A DNA stretch of 64,000 nt from Chloroflexota bacterium. GTDB lineage: Bacteria; Chloroflexota; Anaerolineae; UBA1429. The stretch is taken from contig JAAYDC010000015.1 in NCBI GenBank assembly GCA_012729455.1, positions 1 to 64,000 of the forward strand, read 5' to 3'. Positions 44,078 to 52,476 of the stretch are shown in pieces. The translations under genes and the position numbers were made by a program. The notes beneath the pieces are model-generated. The model was given only the letters and a program-made list of their open reading frames with translations, did not search any database and had not been told where the DNA came from. Positions within the stretch are counted from its first letter, which is position 1; every line of letters begins with the position of its first letter.

Positions 44078-45220
44078 ATGAGCAACCCGCGCGTCTCAAA
44101 CCGGGAAAAGCAGGCAGTGTGGGATGCCTACTGGGCGCGCAAACCGACGCGCGTGCCCATGATGCTGGCGACTAACCCGCGTATTATCCTGCTCAACCCC
44201 AAGCTGAACCCGCAATGTATCTCTTTTGAGACCTACTTTACCAGCCCTGAAGCAGCCATCGAGATCCAGCTGGACTGGCAGTGCTACCGTAGCCTGGTAC
44301 TAGCGGCTTATACCGATGACCCCTACGGCTTGCCCAATGAATGGAATGTGGGTATAGACCGGCAAAATGTATCGGAGTCGGTCTTTTTCGGCGCCCCGCT
44401 GGTTTTCCGCAGCGATCAGGTGCCCGATGTAAAGGCTTACCTTGATGACGACCACCGCGACGAGATATTCGAGATCGACATCGAACACCCGCTGGAGAGC
44501 GGTTTTTACAGGGAATGCCTCGACTTTCGTGACAAAATGGCGGAAGCCGCAGCCGGCCGTACTGTCGAGGGCTTGCCTATCCGCGTGAACCGCTATACCC
44601 CCACAGGCAGCGATGGCCCACTCACGGTGGCCGCCAACATTCGCGGCGCAGCTGCCCTAACTGACCTGGTGCTCGACCCGGATTATGCCCACCGCCTGTT
44701 CGACCGCATCATCCGCGCTGCGATTTACCGTGTACAGGCTATCTGCTGTTACTATCAGGATGAGACCATCGGAGTTGGCCTGGCAGATGATTCGATCCAG
44801 CTGATCAGCACTGCGCTCTACCAAAAAGCGCTGCTTCCGCATCACCGCCTGTTTTTCGACACGTTTTTTCCCGATAGACCACGTTCGATCCACCTGTGCG
44901 GCGATGCTCAGCACCATTTTCGCTTCCTGTGCGACGAGCTGAACGTACGCTCCATCGATACCGGCTTCCCGATCGATTTTGCAAAGCTGCGGCGCGACCT
45001 GGGTCCCGAAGTAGAGATATTGGGCGGCCCGCCGGTATCGATATTGCTGAACGGCAGCACTGATGCGGTCTACAACACCACCCGCGATATCCTGCTTTCG
45101 GGCATCAAGGAAGGCGGCCGCTTTATCCTCAAGGAGGCCAACAACCTGCCCCCCAATGTACCTGAGGCCAACCTTGAGGCGATGTATCAAGCCTGCCTCG
45201 ATTATGGAACCTACGAGTGA
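44078..45220 (+). CDS. Uroporphyrinogen decarboxylase (URO-D) superfamily protein
   Basis: The 380-aa protein has the URO-D TIM-barrel pattern: NREKQAVWDAYWARKPTRVP at the start, TVAANIRGAAALTDLVLDPD, ADDSIQLISTALYQK, FFPDRPRSIHLCGDAQHHF (His-x-Cys-Gly, as in metal-binding methyltransferase members) and a C-terminal FILKEANNLPPNVP. It is not a haem-pathway enzyme; this branch is found near sugar genes and corrinoid methyltransferases. I used the ATG at 44078 with GGGGG just before it. The start of a four-gene sugar-linked set (sialidase-like and Gfo/Idh follow). Confidence 0.8.
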   Translation: MSNPRVSNREKQAVWDAYWARKPTRVPMMLATNPRIILLNPKLNPQCISFETYFTSPEAAIEIQLDWQCYRSLVLAAYTDDPYGLPNEWNVGIDRQNVSESVFFGAPLVFRSDQVPDVKAYLDDDHRDEIFEIDIEHPLESGFYRECLDFRDKMAEAAAGRTVEGLPIRVNRYTPTGSDGPLTVAANIRGAAALTDLVLDPDYAHRLFDRIIRAAIYRVQAICCYYQDETIGVGLADDSIQLISTALYQKALLPHHRLFFDTFFPDRPRSIHLCGDAQHHFRFLCDELNVRSIDTGFPIDFAKLRRDLGPEVEILGGPPVSILLNGSTDAVYNTTRDILLSGIKEGGRFILKEANNLPPNVPEANLEAMYQACLDYGTYE

Positions 45221-45226
45221 AGGATT

Positions 45227-46333
45227 ATGTCTACTAACTACCTGCGCGGATCGACGGATGGCTTTATCGGACGGCGCACAAGCTTTCAGCGCTACCTGGT
45301 GTGTGCCCTGGAGGGCTACTTTCCGGTGCTGGTGCGCACCGGCGAAAACAGCCTGGCTGTAATATTCCGCAGCGGTGCTACGCACGTGGGCATCAGCGGC
45401 ACGCTCTCGACCAGCATCTCGGAGAATGGCGGTATCTCGTGGAGCGACCCTATCGCCGTAACACCGCGCTGGAACGACGACCGCAACCCAGCCCTGGGCG
45501 TCAACCGCCGGGGCGAGCTGATCGCCGCGTTCTGGCGGGCGGGCGCGCAGGCATATCCGATGGCAGAGGATGGCTCCGGGCGCCACTACCAGCCTGCCAA
45601 GGGCAAAGAGCTGGAGGTTGCCGCCACCTATATCACGCGCTCTGGCGATGCCGGCGCCCATTGGAGCACACCGCAGCTGTACCGCTCAGAACTGATCAAC
45701 CTGGCTTCACCGTATGGCCGTATCGTCGCCGAGGCGGATGGTACTCTGCTGATGAACCTCTATGGTTCGCTGCGCGGAGCACCGGACGGCTCCCCCGACA
45801 TCACCGTGTTATGCCGGTCACGCGATGACGGCCAGACCTGGGGCGATGAATCGGTAATCGCAGAGGGCTATAACGAGACCGCCCTGCTGCCGTTGGCGGA
45901 TGGCACGCTGTTGGCAGCCTGTCGATCCACCAGCGGGCTGATCGCCCTCACACGCAGCAATGATGGCGGCGGACGCAGCTGGACGGAGCCAAAAGCAGTA
46001 ACACGTATAGGCGAGCACCCAGCCGACCTGACGCTGCTTCAGAGCGGACGGGTGCTGCTCAGCTATGGACGGCGCATCCGCCCTTACGGTGCCGGGCTGC
46101 TCTACCTTGGCAAGACCGGCACCGGTGCGGATTATAGCCGCGAAGTGCTGCTGGCCGGCGATGGCATCCTCAACCAGGACCTTGGCTACCCCTCGACGGT
46201 GCAGCTGGCAGATGGACATATCGTGACGGTGCTGTATTATGCATGCGGATCCGCCATGAGCCAGCACTTTGGCGGCTGGGGCGATGTCTCGTGTCAGGCA
46301 ATCCATTATCACGAAGCAGATCTGGCGTTATAA
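45227..46333 (+). CDS. Sialidase-like six-bladed beta-propeller protein (BNR repeats)
   Basis: The 368-aa protein has at least four Asp-box (S-x-D-x-G-x-x-W) loops: SENGGISW, SGDAGAHW, SRDDGQTW and SNDGGGRSW. These are typical of sialidase/neuraminidase beta-propellers. The Arg triad of true GH33 sialidases is not obvious to me. There is no signal peptide, so it would act inside the cell on an imported sugar. It starts 6 bp after the URO-D-like gene. Confidence 0.78.
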   Translation: MSTNYLRGSTDGFIGRRTSFQRYLVCALEGYFPVLVRTGENSLAVIFRSGATHVGISGTLSTSISENGGISWSDPIAVTPRWNDDRNPALGVNRRGELIAAFWRAGAQAYPMAEDGSGRHYQPAKGKELEVAATYITRSGDAGAHWSTPQLYRSELINLASPYGRIVAEADGTLLMNLYGSLRGAPDGSPDITVLCRSRDDGQTWGDESVIAEGYNETALLPLADGTLLAACRSTSGLIALTRSNDGGGRSWTEPKAVTRIGEHPADLTLLQSGRVLLSYGRRIRPYGAGLLYLGKTGTGADYSREVLLAGDGILNQDLGYPSTVQLADGHIVTVLYYACGSAMSQHFGGWGDVSCQAIHYHEADLAL

Positions 46334-46353
46334 ATCGATCGGAGGAGAGTAAT

Positions 46354-47322
46354 ATGAAACCAGTGCGGGTTGCGATCATCGGTTGCGGCGGAATCGCCGA
46401 AGCGCATGCAGCAGCTTATGCGGCTGCCGGCGCGCAGGCAGAGATCGTCGGCTGTGCCGACGAGATTGAGGCCTCAGCCAGGGCATTTGCCGAAAAGCAT
46501 CATTGTGTAGCGGCGACCAACATCGACGAACTGCTCGATACGGTCAAGCCGGATGCCATCAGCATCTGCACACCGCCCAACAGCCACCTGCCGATCACAG
46601 CAAAAGCGGCAGCGCGCCGCATCCATGTGCTGTGCGAAAAGCCGATGGCGCGAAACGTCGATGAAGCCCATGAGATGATCCGGCTGGTTGAAGAGAGCGG
46701 AATTGTCTTTATGAACGGGCTGTGCCACACCTTTCATGGGCCTCTCAACCAGGCCAAAGGGCTGGTAAACTCGGGCAAATTGGGCGAGTTGGTGCATTTT
46801 TACAACCGCTTTGCCGGACGCTTTGAAGGCGTCGAAAAGCGCTGGTTTGCGGATGCCGAGATCGCCGGCGGTGGTGTGCTGCTGGATACCACAGTGCATT
46901 CCTTTTCGATCTTTAGGCACATCGCTGGTGATATTGAAAAGGTGCGTGCCGTGATCAATACCCGCCTGCCGACCAAGGTTGAAGATACGGCAGCCGTCGC
47001 ACTCAAGTCGGTGAGCGGTATCACCGGCGAAATATCGGCCTCCTGGCTGACAGATCCAGGCGAATGGATTGTGCGGCTCTACTGCACAGGCGGCGTGATC
47101 GAACTCGACTATAACCGAACCCCCAACCTGCGCTATCAGCTGCCCAAAGGCGATTGGGTCGAGGTCAACTATGAAGGCCCCGATCGCTTTGCGTTGGAAG
47201 TCGCTCATTTTCTCGAGTGTGTGCGCACCGGCGCAACGCCCTCGGTTTCGGTGGTGGATGGGGCTCGTACCATCGAAGCGATCGACCAGGCCTACCGGAC
47301 AGCGCGCACCGACTGCGCATAG
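46354..47322 (+). CDS. Gfo/Idh/MocA-family NAD(P)-dependent oxidoreductase
   Basis: The 322-aa protein oxidises or isomerises sugars or inositols. The Rossmann start VAIIGCGGIAEAHAAAY lies at residues 5-21, and the catalytic EKPMARN lysine follows near residue 95. AGGGVLLDTTVHSFSIF matches the His/Asp region of the family. The ATG at 46354 has GGAGGAG 6 nt upstream. Neighbouring URO-D-like and sialidase-like genes suggest that the substrate comes from an amino- or deoxy-sugar, but specificity is not visible. Confidence 0.88.
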   Translation: MKPVRVAIIGCGGIAEAHAAAYAAAGAQAEIVGCADEIEASARAFAEKHHCVAATNIDELLDTVKPDAISICTPPNSHLPITAKAAARRIHVLCEKPMARNVDEAHEMIRLVEESGIVFMNGLCHTFHGPLNQAKGLVNSGKLGELVHFYNRFAGRFEGVEKRWFADAEIAGGGVLLDTTVHSFSIFRHIAGDIEKVRAVINTRLPTKVEDTAAVALKSVSGITGEISASWLTDPGEWIVRLYCTGGVIELDYNRTPNLRYQLPKGDWVEVNYEGPDRFALEVAHFLECVRTGATPSVSVVDGARTIEAIDQAYRTARTDCA

Positions 47323-47342
47323 TCTGCTGCTGGTGTCAGAAA

Positions 47343-47370
47343 GGCCGTCAGAGAGGCATCTTTGACGGCC
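47343..47370 (+). terminator. Stem-loop terminator after the Gfo/Idh gene
   Basis: GGCCGTCAGAGA and TCTTTGACGGCC form a 12-bp stem (one G-U pair) closed by the tetraloop GGCA. Only a weak T-run follows. It separates the sugar genes from the two-component pair. Confidence 0.65.
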
Positions 47371-47380
47371 AGTTGGTATA

Positions 47381-47409
47381 TTGTTTATCGGACGTTAGTG
47401 AGGTATAAT
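47381..47409 (+). promoter_or_regulatory. Promoter of the two-component pair
   Basis: -35 TTGTTT (47381-47386), 17 nt, perfect -10 TATAAT (47404-47409). Transcription would start near 47416, about 34 nt before the ATG at 47450. Confidence 0.6.
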
Positions 47410-47449
47410 AGGCTCCGTACATGGTGGGGTCAAGTCCTGGCTGGGTAAA

Positions 47450-48925
47450 ATGACACAACCTCCGTCTTTTTCGTCGGAGCAATGGTATAATAGACTGATT
47501 GCGCAGCCTGCCCTATGGGCGAGCCTGCTCGTTTTTGTGCTGGTGATCAACGCCCTGGGCCACGAAATCACGCTGTATAACAACGTCGCCGAGCGGTATC
47601 TGTTGCATACCCAGAATCTGGCAGAGCTGACTCATGTATGTCTGGCAAACAGCAACACCCCAGTATCTGCCAATACGCAAACCTGCCTGCAGCATATCTC
47701 AGATCACACAGTCAGCAGTATCGCCCTGCTGGAGCGTTCCAACCTCGCAGAGGTCGCCAGCGCAGGTTCCGGCGCCAAGTTCCTTCCAGCTACCATCGCG
47801 CATCTAGATGGCGTGGATCTGACCGATGACCGCTTTATGCTGGTGCGCGACGAGGCGTTGCCCGCTACCATGTTGGCTGGTATTGCAGCTGTACCTCAGA
47901 GCGATTGGCTGCTCGTGGCGCAAGACCCCTTCCGCGAACTGATATCGCTGCGCGCGGTACCGCGGTTTAGCCTGATTTCGGGGACGATCTCGAGCATCGT
48001 GGCGGCTATACTGCTGGTGTTGATGGTCGTCAACATTGTTGTGCCACTGAGGCGGTTATCCAACCAGATGCGGGCGATCGGCACCGAGAATCCGCCTCCG
48101 CCCGCAGAGCCCGAAGTGCTCAGCGGCCTGGATGTGATTGCGCGCCTCAATTATTCGCAGAAGCTTGTCAGCCAGCGCATGCGTCGCTATCAGGTGAGTC
48201 TGCAACAGTACGCCACCCGCGTGACTAACGTGCGCGAAAACGAGCGCAAGCGCCTCTCGCACGACCTGCACGATGAAACCATGCAGGGGATTGTAGCTGT
48301 TGGCCAGCGGCTGCAGATTGCCCAGCGCTTGCTGCAGCGAGAAGCCTATGCCGACGCAGCTGAGCGCCTGCAGCAAGCCAGCAACGTGAACCGTATCACG
48401 ATGGAAGAGCTGCGCCGCACCATCAGGGCTCTGCGACCTGTCAACCTGGTGGGCGCCGGCCTGCTGGAAGCCCTGGCTGGTATGACCACCGAGCTAACCA
48501 ACAATCACCACATCGATGCGACGTTTGATGTACAGAACGACCCGCGCCCGATCGACCCGGATATCGAGTTGGCGATCTTTAGACTTACCCAGGAAGCGCT
48601 CTCGAACGCGCGTCGTCATTCACAAGCAGACCATGTCTCGGTGCTTTTAATCTATGATGTCGAACACGTGGTCCTAAAGATCGACGATGATGGTGTGGGC
48701 TTTAACCAGCCTGAGGATACCGACATTCTGGCTGTCCATGGCCATTATGGGCTGGTAGGAATGCAGGAACGCGTGATCGCGGTGGGCGGTGAGTTCGAGA
48801 TGAATTCGGCCGAGGGCCAAGGCACCCATTATCTGATCCGCCTGCCCTACCATGCCCAGCATGAGCACGACGCCCAAGAGCACACCGACGAGGTGCCCTC
48901 ATCTACACAAGACAGTAGCAGGTGA
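47450..48925 (+). CDS. Sensor histidine kinase (NarL-type, HisKA_3)
   Basis: The 491-aa membrane sensor has two transmembrane helices (about 22-40 and 170-195) around an extracellular domain of about 130 aa with two cysteines. A HAMP-like stretch leads to the phospho-acceptor block KRLSHDLHDETMQG (His near 270), and the ATP-binding domain has EALSNARRHS and DDDGVGF. The H-box with HDLHD is the HisKA_3 type that pairs with LuxR-like regulators, as found next to it. The ATG at 47450 lacks a clear Shine-Dalgarno site. The signal is unknown. Confidence 0.9.
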   Translation: MTQPPSFSSEQWYNRLIAQPALWASLLVFVLVINALGHEITLYNNVAERYLLHTQNLAELTHVCLANSNTPVSANTQTCLQHISDHTVSSIALLERSNLAEVASAGSGAKFLPATIAHLDGVDLTDDRFMLVRDEALPATMLAGIAAVPQSDWLLVAQDPFRELISLRAVPRFSLISGTISSIVAAILLVLMVVNIVVPLRRLSNQMRAIGTENPPPPAEPEVLSGLDVIARLNYSQKLVSQRMRRYQVSLQQYATRVTNVRENERKRLSHDLHDETMQGIVAVGQRLQIAQRLLQREAYADAAERLQQASNVNRITMEELRRTIRALRPVNLVGAGLLEALAGMTTELTNNHHIDATFDVQNDPRPIDPDIELAIFRLTQEALSNARRHSQADHVSVLLIYDVEHVVLKIDDDGVGFNQPEDTDILAVHGHYGLVGMQERVIAVGGEFEMNSAEGQGTHYLIRLPYHAQHEHDAQEHTDEVPSSTQDSSR

Positions 48926-48927
48926 TT

Positions 48928-49590
48928 ATGGCTGAACGTATTAATGTGATCATCGCGGACGATCACTCGATCGTCCGCCAGGGAATCCGCCAATACCTGG
49001 AGCTGACTGACGACATCACCGTCGTAGCAGAGGCAGCTGAAGGAAACCAGGCGATCGCGATGATCAACGCCTACCGACCCGACGTGGTGCTGCTGGATAT
49101 CAATATGCCCGGCATGACGGGCGTCGAGGTCACGCAAAAACTAAAGGCGCAGCACCCCGATATCAAAATCCTGATCCTGACGGCATATGATGAAGACCCA
49201 TATGTGTTTTCACTGCTGCAGGCAGGTGCTAACGGGTATCTGCTAAAGAATTGTGATATCGAGGAACTGCAAAAGGCCGTGCGTGCAGTACATCAGGGCA
49301 AAACGGTGCTGAGCCCGGTGGTGGCAGATAAAATTGTGCGCCAGATCCAGCGCACAACGCCAGCGCAACCCGACAACGCCTCCTCACTCGAGGACCTTAC
49401 CAACCGCGAGCTCGAGATCCTGCGCCTGGCCGCCAAGGGCTATACCAATAAAGCCATCGGCCAGGATATCGGCATCAGCGACCGCACCGTGCAGGGACAC
49501 TTGGCCAATATCTATGCCAAACTCAACGTTGCCAGCCGTACTGAAGCCGTTACCGAAGCTGTCAAGCGTAAACTGATCGACCTCGACTAA
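48928..49590 (+). CDS. NarL/FixJ-family response regulator
   Basis: This is the partner of the sensor kinase just upstream. The 220-aa protein has a receiver domain (about 1-120) with IIADDHSIV acidic pair, phospho-acceptor Asp in VLLDINMPGM (near 55), the Thr/Ala switch LTAYDED and the lysine in GYLLKNC. The LuxR-type DNA-binding domain (about 150-215) has LTNRELEILRLAAKG and NKAIGQDIGIS. The ATG at 48928 is preceded by GCAGGTGA; a GTG at 48922 is possible. A strong terminator follows. Confidence 0.93.
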   Translation: MAERINVIIADDHSIVRQGIRQYLELTDDITVVAEAAEGNQAIAMINAYRPDVVLLDINMPGMTGVEVTQKLKAQHPDIKILILTAYDEDPYVFSLLQAGANGYLLKNCDIEELQKAVRAVHQGKTVLSPVVADKIVRQIQRTTPAQPDNASSLEDLTNRELEILRLAAKGYTNKAIGQDIGISDRTVQGHLANIYAKLNVASRTEAVTEAVKRKLIDLD

Positions 49591-49594
49591 GACA

Positions 49595-49618
49595 AGAGGG
49601 CGCCTCAAGGCGCCCTCT
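49595..49618. terminator. Bidirectional rho-independent terminator
   Basis: A perfect 10-bp stem AGAGGGCGCC/GGCGCCCTCT with loop TCAA followed by CTTTC. It serves the two-component pair and may also act for the convergent gene ending at 49631. Confidence 0.85.
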
Positions 49619-49630
49619 CTTTCATGTGGT

Positions 49631-52051
49631 TTACCAGCGCACCAACAACGTGCCGTTCAAACCACGCAGCACCAGTTTATCACCCTCACGAATCGCCGGC
49701 GTATTCAACTGGCCGACAGGTCCTTTGGCATTATCCTGTGCGGTGGTCTGGCGCGAGGGCTGCCGGATGTATGCCCCATCGATCTTGTCCAGCGGCAGAT
49801 AAAGCGTCACAGTGGCATCCTCAAGGCCGGTAATACTGATCTCGCTTTCGCTGAATTCTTTGTTCAAGGTCTTGCGGCAGCTAATCGAACCGCTGGATTG
49901 GTCGACCAGCACGCGGCATTCCTTGCGATATGACTTGTCAAAAGCATAGTGAGCAAACCCGCCTTCGATCCAGGTGTCATCGCCAGTCATCACAGGAGCA
50001 CCACCGGGGAAGCGCAGCGCCAGGCCCACGGTGTTATCCGGCTTGTAGCCGTTCAGGATAAAGGCGTTGCGGTAGCGGGAGATAAAGCCCTGCGGATCGC
50101 GTTGCTGCGGGGAACGCAGCAGGTGGCGGATGTGCCAGCCCATCGCCCCCAGCAGCATGCACGGGATGCGCGCACCGTTGAAGGTACGCGATCGGTCGTG
50201 ATTGCGGATCCATTGCCCTTCGGCGACTTCAAGGGATACACTGCCGCGGCACCAGGCCACTTTTGCGCCTCGTGCCAGCACCGCATAGGCGCGCGTTACG
50301 TTACCCTGGCTGACGCTGCAAACCAGTTCGGAGGCGGTGCCGGGTGTCTGTACCTCGCGGATGCCTCCGCCAGACGTAACCGGGTTGTGAAGCAGCTGCC
50401 GGAGCGCGCCAAGTGAATCCAGATCGCTGCGCTGCCAGTCAAGCGCCAGTTCGCCAGAGATCGGCTCTGCCAGCTCAAGGCCCAGCAGCGTCAGCAACTC
50501 GGCTTGAGCGCCCTCCAGCGGTCCATAAAAGAGCACCTGTCCACCCTGTTCGATCCACCTGGCAAGCTGCGGCCAATAGGCGCGCATGTCGGCTGACGCG
50601 GGCGTATAGAGCACCGTGCCGTCCAGCACTCCGCTTGCCAGGGCACGCTCAAAGTGCTCGGTCGAAACCACATTGTTGAGCGGCAGCCCTGCGTCGATGG
50701 CCTTGGCGGTAAAGACGTCGCCAAACCAGATGGCGTTGGCACGTTCAGGCTGTTCCGACATCATGCTGTGATATTCGCGAATGGGATAGAGCCAGGTTAG
50801 CGGCCCAACCTGGTCAGGCAAATTGTCAAGAGCTGTCTCGAGATGCGGCATAAAGCTGCGCGCCGTGATGGGCTGCAGGTCGGCGTTTTCGTCATGTACA
50901 ATGGTGCCAAAGCCGTTGGGGGCGATCAGCTTGCCCTCGGCGCCCACCAACCCGATGCTGGCCGGCGCGTAAAGGTCGAAAGCCTGGTGATCGTAGGGAA
51001 AGTCCTCCCATGGGTTCTGCGGGTACCACGGGTCGTGCAGGTAGAACGAGAGATCCCAGTTGGGGGTATGGGCGATGCGCGACATGTTGGACGCCATGGC
51101 AAAGCCTACCGAGTCGTCGAAAAACACCGAGACGGTATAGCCCAGGGGATTATCCAGCAAACGGCGGTCGTAAAGATCCAATAGCGGTACGCCCTTTGCG
51201 GCCACATCCACCCCCACCGGCCAATTGGAGCCCTGTGCACTGACGCGTTGCTTCGGCGCCTCCGTCTTGTACATAAGCCAGAACTCGAGGATGTCGTTGG
51301 CCAGCTCGTGATAAGGGGTCAGCCCAAAGCGTTCACCGTCAAAGTTGCGCCCCACGATATTCCAGGGGTAGGTGCCAAACCCGAGCCCGTTTGAGAACGA
51401 GATGTTTTGGATATCCATTACGCGGCAAAAATCGGCCACCTGCTTGCCCAGGAAGCGCCCAAAAGGCTCGCCCTCGGGGATGCCGTGCGGATAAGCGCCG
51501 TATCGGCGCTTGTCAGCGTGCAGAATGCCCTTGTAGTCGATCGAGACGCCGTGGCCGCCGCCCATAAAGCTGACGATCTCGGGGTGCCACTCGTAGCGAA
51601 ATAGCGATTCGCAAAACTCGGGGCCGGGTTCGGCCAGCGTGGCGATCTGCACTGGTAAACCGGTCTGTTCAGCTGCAACCTTGCGGATAATTTTGATGAT
51701 GTTTTGCAGGTCACGATAGGTAAAGTGAAACCAATCTTCCTTGAACGGGCGCAGAGGGATGGGATCAAACGAGTATCGCGCGTTTTCCTGGTTGTTGTGG
51801 CCTTTGTAATGGTCCCATTCGAACTCGTCGTCGAGGTTGCCACTCCAGCGGTAGATGTGCTCGCCGTTGCCAATCATTAGGCCCAGGTTGAGCTCTTTAG
51901 CGCGCGCGATAAGCGGACGCCACAGGTCAAGTAACTCGATGATCACCCGTCGAATGTTAGCCGGGTCGTTATCCGGAAAGTAACGCATCGTCATCGAAAG
52001 ACTGGCGGTGAAATCAGGTCGGACGGGCATCCCGATTGCTGGAAAGGTCAT
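49631..52051 (-). CDS. Large glycosidase-like protein, family not recognised
   Basis: The protein is 806 aa without a signal peptide. The first half looks like a TIM-barrel hydrolase: LGLMIGNGEHIYRWSG, VQIATLAEPGPEFCESLFRYEW, GHGVSIDYKGILHADKRRYG. The middle (about 440-560) resembles the amidotransferase-like domain of GH42-type enzymes (LDGTVLYTPASADMRAYWPQLARW and GGQVLFYGPLEG). The end is beta-rich. Candidate acids are Glu in LAEPGPEF and EHIYR, but I cannot assign a GH family. It has its own strong promoter and a long leader (52052-52411). Confidence 0.6.
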   Translation of the reverse strand: MTFPAIGMPVRPDFTASLSMTMRYFPDNDPANIRRVIIELLDLWRPLIARAKELNLGLMIGNGEHIYRWSGNLDDEFEWDHYKGHNNQENARYSFDPIPLRPFKEDWFHFTYRDLQNIIKIIRKVAAEQTGLPVQIATLAEPGPEFCESLFRYEWHPEIVSFMGGGHGVSIDYKGILHADKRRYGAYPHGIPEGEPFGRFLGKQVADFCRVMDIQNISFSNGLGFGTYPWNIVGRNFDGERFGLTPYHELANDILEFWLMYKTEAPKQRVSAQGSNWPVGVDVAAKGVPLLDLYDRRLLDNPLGYTVSVFFDDSVGFAMASNMSRIAHTPNWDLSFYLHDPWYPQNPWEDFPYDHQAFDLYAPASIGLVGAEGKLIAPNGFGTIVHDENADLQPITARSFMPHLETALDNLPDQVGPLTWLYPIREYHSMMSEQPERANAIWFGDVFTAKAIDAGLPLNNVVSTEHFERALASGVLDGTVLYTPASADMRAYWPQLARWIEQGGQVLFYGPLEGAQAELLTLLGLELAEPISGELALDWQRSDLDSLGALRQLLHNPVTSGGGIREVQTPGTASELVCSVSQGNVTRAYAVLARGAKVAWCRGSVSLEVAEGQWIRNHDRSRTFNGARIPCMLLGAMGWHIRHLLRSPQQRDPQGFISRYRNAFILNGYKPDNTVGLALRFPGGAPVMTGDDTWIEGGFAHYAFDKSYRKECRVLVDQSSGSISCRKTLNKEFSESEISITGLEDATVTLYLPLDKIDGAYIRQPSRQTTAQDNAKGPVGQLNTPAIREGDKLVLRGLNGTLLVRW

Positions 52052-52411
52052 ATCGCACTTCCTTAGTTTGGTGAGATGCTAGTGCAATGCAGAGATATAG
52101 GCAAGCGGATTATTGAGGGTAGTAAGTGAGGAGCACAAAAGCACAGAGCCTCAAGTGACCTTTGATGCTCTCTGCCTTCAGCCCATCGCGTTTTTGGGAG
52201 TGTCTCCTCCAAAGGCCCAGTCCCAGTCGGTCCCGGTTCACTCGGGAGTACCGAGTTTCTCCGCTCCCCGCCGGCCTCCCGATCGCACTCCTGCGTTCTT
52301 TCCTCCGGCTCACAGACCCCTTCAAGGCTCTCGCCTCTTCAGGTATCCGCTTACTGTCCTAGCCTTTTAATGTGCCGCTCAGAGATGTCATTAATCTCTC
52401 GAGACTCTGTG
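52052..52411 (-). other. Long 5' leader with a self-complementary core, no gene
   Basis: About 360 nt separate the predicted transcription start from the ATG at 52051, with no convincing protein gene. Closing arms AGAGCCT (52145-52151) and AGGCTCT (52325-52331) frame a GC-rich core that contains GCCGG/CCGGC (52270-52274, 52305-52309) with an inner CGCA/TGCG hairpin. It also holds ACTCGG/CCGAGT (52240-52256) and GGAG/CTCC (52197-52207). This looks like a structured RNA. No known class was recognised. Short overlapping frames on both strands look like chance. Confidence 0.4.
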
Positions 52412-52417
52412 ACCAAG

Positions 52418-52446
52418 AGTATACACCACTCGTTTCGAAATGTCAA
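52418..52446 (-). promoter_or_regulatory. Strong promoter of the 806-aa glycosidase-like gene
   Basis: Minus strand: perfect -35 TTGACA (52446-52441), 17 nt, -10 TATACT (52423-52418). Transcription would start near 52411, giving the unusually long leader. The palindrome TTTCGAAA lies in the spacer. Confidence 0.7.
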
Positions 52447-52470
52447 TAGGTAAACCGACCAATTTCGAAA
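52433..52470. repeat. Pair of TTTCGAAA palindromes at the promoter
   Basis: TTTCGAAA occurs at 52433-52440 (inside the promoter spacer) and 52463-52470, 30 bp centre to centre, about three helical turns. A third CG-centred palindrome, TCTCGAGA, lies at 52397-52404 just downstream of the start point. This spacing suits a dimeric repressor of the LacI type. Confidence 0.45.
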
Positions 52471-52476
52471 ACTCGT

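Noticed and set aside
52110-52370. Short protein genes in the 52.1-52.4 kb gap on both strands
   Set aside because: Arg/Ser/Pro-rich text on both strands, no ribosome-binding site, and the region is better explained by RNA-like self-complementarity.
52052-52411. RNase P RNA, tmRNA or 6S RNA in the leader
   Set aside because: A GAGGAAAG-like string is present, but the surrounding universally conserved parts of RNase P and the ends of tmRNA are absent.
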